Assembly: GCF_004519335.1 (NCBI RefSeq)
Contig: NZ_SOZD01000004.1
Span: 372,001 to 436,000 of the forward strand
Direction: 5' to 3'
DNA: 64,000 bases
Source of the DNA: Jiella endophytica
Lineage (GTDB): Bacteria; Pseudomonadota; Alphaproteobacteria; Rhizobiales; Rhizobiaceae
Shown here piece after piece: positions 62,593 to 64,000 of this stretch; the stretch's first letter is position 1; each line of letters starts with the position of its first letter. The notes under the pieces were generated by a model. It saw only the letters and a list, made by a program, of their open reading frames with translations, was not told the origin of the DNA and did no database searches. Both the position numbers and the translations under genes were made by a program.

Positions 62593-63900
62593 TCAGGGCG
62601 CGGCGGTCTCCACCCGGTGCCGGCCGAGAAGCCGCAGACCGACGACGGCGAACCACACCGTCATCCAGACCGGATTGGCGCGCTCGAAGAGAAAGCTCTC
62701 GAGGAACGAGTTCAAGAGGAGATAGGTGAGGATCATCAGCAGCGTATCGCCGAGCCGCGTGCTCTCGGCATCGCGGCCGATCCGCGCATAGTCGAAGAGC
62801 GGCAGGATCACCAGCATCAGGACGGCGATGAAAAGCCCCGGCAGACCCATGGAAATGGCGATGTCGAGATAGCCGTTATGGGCATTGGGGCTGCCACGCG
62901 GATCCCAGGACAGTTCAAAGTTCTTCTCGGTGCCCGCGACGACCTCGGTCTGCCAGAAGGCGTTGAGGCCGAAGCCGGTCCATTCGTGCCCGTGCCAGAC
63001 CTCGAGGGCGAAGCGCCAGAGATCCATGCGGCCGGTATAGGTGGTGCCGGGCGCAACCCACTGGACGATGGAATCGAGCATCGGCGACAGCACTGTGCCG
63101 AGGGTCAGCAGCGCCATCGCGGCGACCACCAGGAAGACGCCGAAGGCGAGGAGTTTGCGACCGCCGATCAGCCGGCCGAAGATGACGATCAGCGTCACCA
63201 TCGGCAGCAACCCCGTCGCCGTCTTCGATCCGGTGTGGAGGACGAAGTTGCCGGCAAGGCCGCAGACGAGCAGCCCCGTCCAGAGCATCCGCGAGCGCAG
63301 CAGATAGACGCCGAAGAAGAACAGCGCGCCGATCACCGCGCCGGCGACGTTCTTGTGCGAATAGATGCCGCGCCAGAGCCCGGCATGTTCGGGCTCTGAG
63401 CCCGAGGCGTCGTGAATGGCGAGATGCGGTAGAAAGGCGATGCCGAAATAGGAGAGGCCGAGCACCGCCAGGGCGCCGATCGCCAGCACCCAGCGGAACG
63501 ACGTCGCATCCTTCGGGAAGGTGAAGACGCCGGTGACCGCGACCATGGCCAGCAGCGTGAACAGCGCCGAGCGAACGGCGTTTTCCGGGCTCGGTGCCCA
63601 GAGCGCGCTGGCAAAGAGCCAGGCCGCCATTGCCAACCATGTCGGCCGCAGCAGCGACAGGAGGACATGCCGGTCGGAAAACACCAGATGGCCGGCGAGC
63701 ACCACCGCCGCGAGGCCGGAATAGCCGAGCTGGTTGGCGAGATCGCCGGAATTCTGGTTGCCGTCGAAGGTGACGACGAACGGCGTGAAGGTGACGAGCA
63801 CGGCCGACAGCACCGCCGCCGCGACCAGGAACCGCAGAAAGCCGATCCAGTCCGGCGCGGCGACCGCGTCAGTTGTGTTCAGGCTGGCGGTATTGCTCAT
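62593..63900 (-). CDS. O-antigen ligase / polysaccharide polymerase family protein
   Basis: 435 residues with about eleven to twelve membrane helices. The large periplasmic loop region carries GIYSHKNVAGAV, with a His-Lys-Asn motif seen in WaaL, Wzy and rhizobial ExoQ proteins. GFGLNAFWQTEV and NAHNGYLDIAISMGLPG are the second loop landmarks. It probably polymerises exopolysaccharide units or joins O-antigen to lipid A core. It overlaps by 32 bases an open frame entering from the right edge, so it likely belongs to a larger leftward polysaccharide operon. Confidence 0.88.
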   Translation of the reverse strand: MSNTASLNTTDAVAAPDWIGFLRFLVAAAVLSAVLVTFTPFVVTFDGNQNSGDLANQLGYSGLAAVVLAGHLVFSDRHVLLSLLRPTWLAMAAWLFASALWAPSPENAVRSALFTLLAMVAVTGVFTFPKDATSFRWVLAIGALAVLGLSYFGIAFLPHLAIHDASGSEPEHAGLWRGIYSHKNVAGAVIGALFFFGVYLLRSRMLWTGLLVCGLAGNFVLHTGSKTATGLLPMVTLIVIFGRLIGGRKLLAFGVFLVVAAMALLTLGTVLSPMLDSIVQWVAPGTTYTGRMDLWRFALEVWHGHEWTGFGLNAFWQTEVVAGTEKNFELSWDPRGSPNAHNGYLDIAISMGLPGLFIAVLMLVILPLFDYARIGRDAESTRLGDTLLMILTYLLLNSFLESFLFERANPVWMTVWFAVVGLRLLGRHRVETAAP

Positions 63901-64000
63901 TGACCCGTCCGAATTCGGCGAGAAGCCGCCCGACTGCGACCTGGCAGTGATAAAGGCCGATCGTCGCGGAGCCGGTGCCGAGGCCGAGCTTCAGCGACCG
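63869..64000 (-). CDS. C-terminal end of a gene entering from the right edge (partial)
   Basis: On the minus strand a frame is open from the window edge to a TGA at 63869-63871 and reads SLKLGLGTGSATIGLYHCQ, then VAVGRLLAEFGRVNEQY, a natural protein composition. It overlaps the start of the ligase gene by 32 bases, as coupled genes do. It is probably the tail of another polysaccharide-synthesis protein, but 43 residues do not allow a name. Confidence 0.45.
   Translation of the reverse strand, partial: RSLKLGLGTGSATIGLYHCQVAVGRLLAEFGRVNEQYRQPEHN

Noticed and set aside
1-64000. tRNA, rRNA, riboswitch and phage genes
   Set aside because: I scanned for cloverleaf T-arm motifs, conserved rRNA stretches, known riboswitch cores, integrases and capsid-like genes and saw none convincing; a covariance-model search would be the decisive test.

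Overview
The window is high-GC and densely coded, with many overlapping start/stop codons and long antisense open frames. It is most consistent with a chromosomal segment of an alphaproteobacterium of the order Hyphomicrobiales (Rhizobiales). The evidence is a hisD / UPF0262 / low-molecular-weight phosphatase / DUF2948 block, HdaA next to purMN, ppk-ppx, a RutR regulator with its palindromic operator, a XoxF-type methanol dehydrogenase cluster and a CtrA-like TTAA-N7-TTAA box. An Aurantimonadaceae-like member is possible, but that is only an impression. I see no rRNA, tRNA, CRISPR array, transposase or phage gene.

Region 1 (0-14 kb) looks like a RutR-controlled reductive pyrimidine degradation locus. 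It holds an N-carbamoyl-amino-acid amidohydrolase (beta-ureidopropionase type), a beta-alanine:pyruvate-type aminotransferase, rutR, and the dihydropyrimidine dehydrogenase subunits preA and preT. These are interspersed with a GGDEF/EAL protein, a large FAD-binding dehydrogenase, a DUF2252 protein and a methyltransferase. The ring-opening dihydropyrimidinase is not in the window. A near-perfect RutR operator lies between the aminotransferase and rutR, and a weaker half-site lies upstream of preT. A LysR regulator and a TDT-family anion transporter follow (14.2-16.3 kb), then an AT-richer DUF900 hydrolase gene.

Region 2 (17.7-27.7 kb) is the centrepiece: a periplasmic lanthanide-type quinoprotein system. 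XoxF (Asp-Tyr-Asp signature), cytochrome XoxG, binding protein XoxJ and a CXXCW rhodanese-like protein are read leftward. A zinc metallohydrolase and a SoxYZ-like carrier are read rightward. An MxaD-like protein, a YVTN beta-propeller and a 4-cysteine secreted protein of unknown function converge on them. Nested inverted repeats fill the convergent gap. No PQQ synthesis, regulator or formaldehyde-oxidation genes are present.

Region 3 (28-46 kb) is mixed accessory metabolism and signalling: a paired acyl-CoA dehydrogenase (pimeloyl-CoA dehydrogenase-like), an RND efflux pair, two small unknown genes, gamma-glutamyltransferase, a PAS-PAS-GGDEF protein, a lone KpsS-like capsule protein, adenosine kinase, a membrane GGDEF/EAL protein and a methyltransferase behind a CtrA-like box.

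Region 4 (46-64 kb) is mostly core: a ClC transporter, a cupin, ppx and ppk, hdaA-perM-CDP-alcohol phosphotransferase, divergent purMN, an I78 inhibitor lipoprotein, the phosphatase / UPF0262 / hisD / DUF2948 operon, then an acyltransferase and an O-antigen-ligase-family protein that begin a surface polysaccharide locus running off the right edge.

All functions are assigned by reading motifs; no database search was run.
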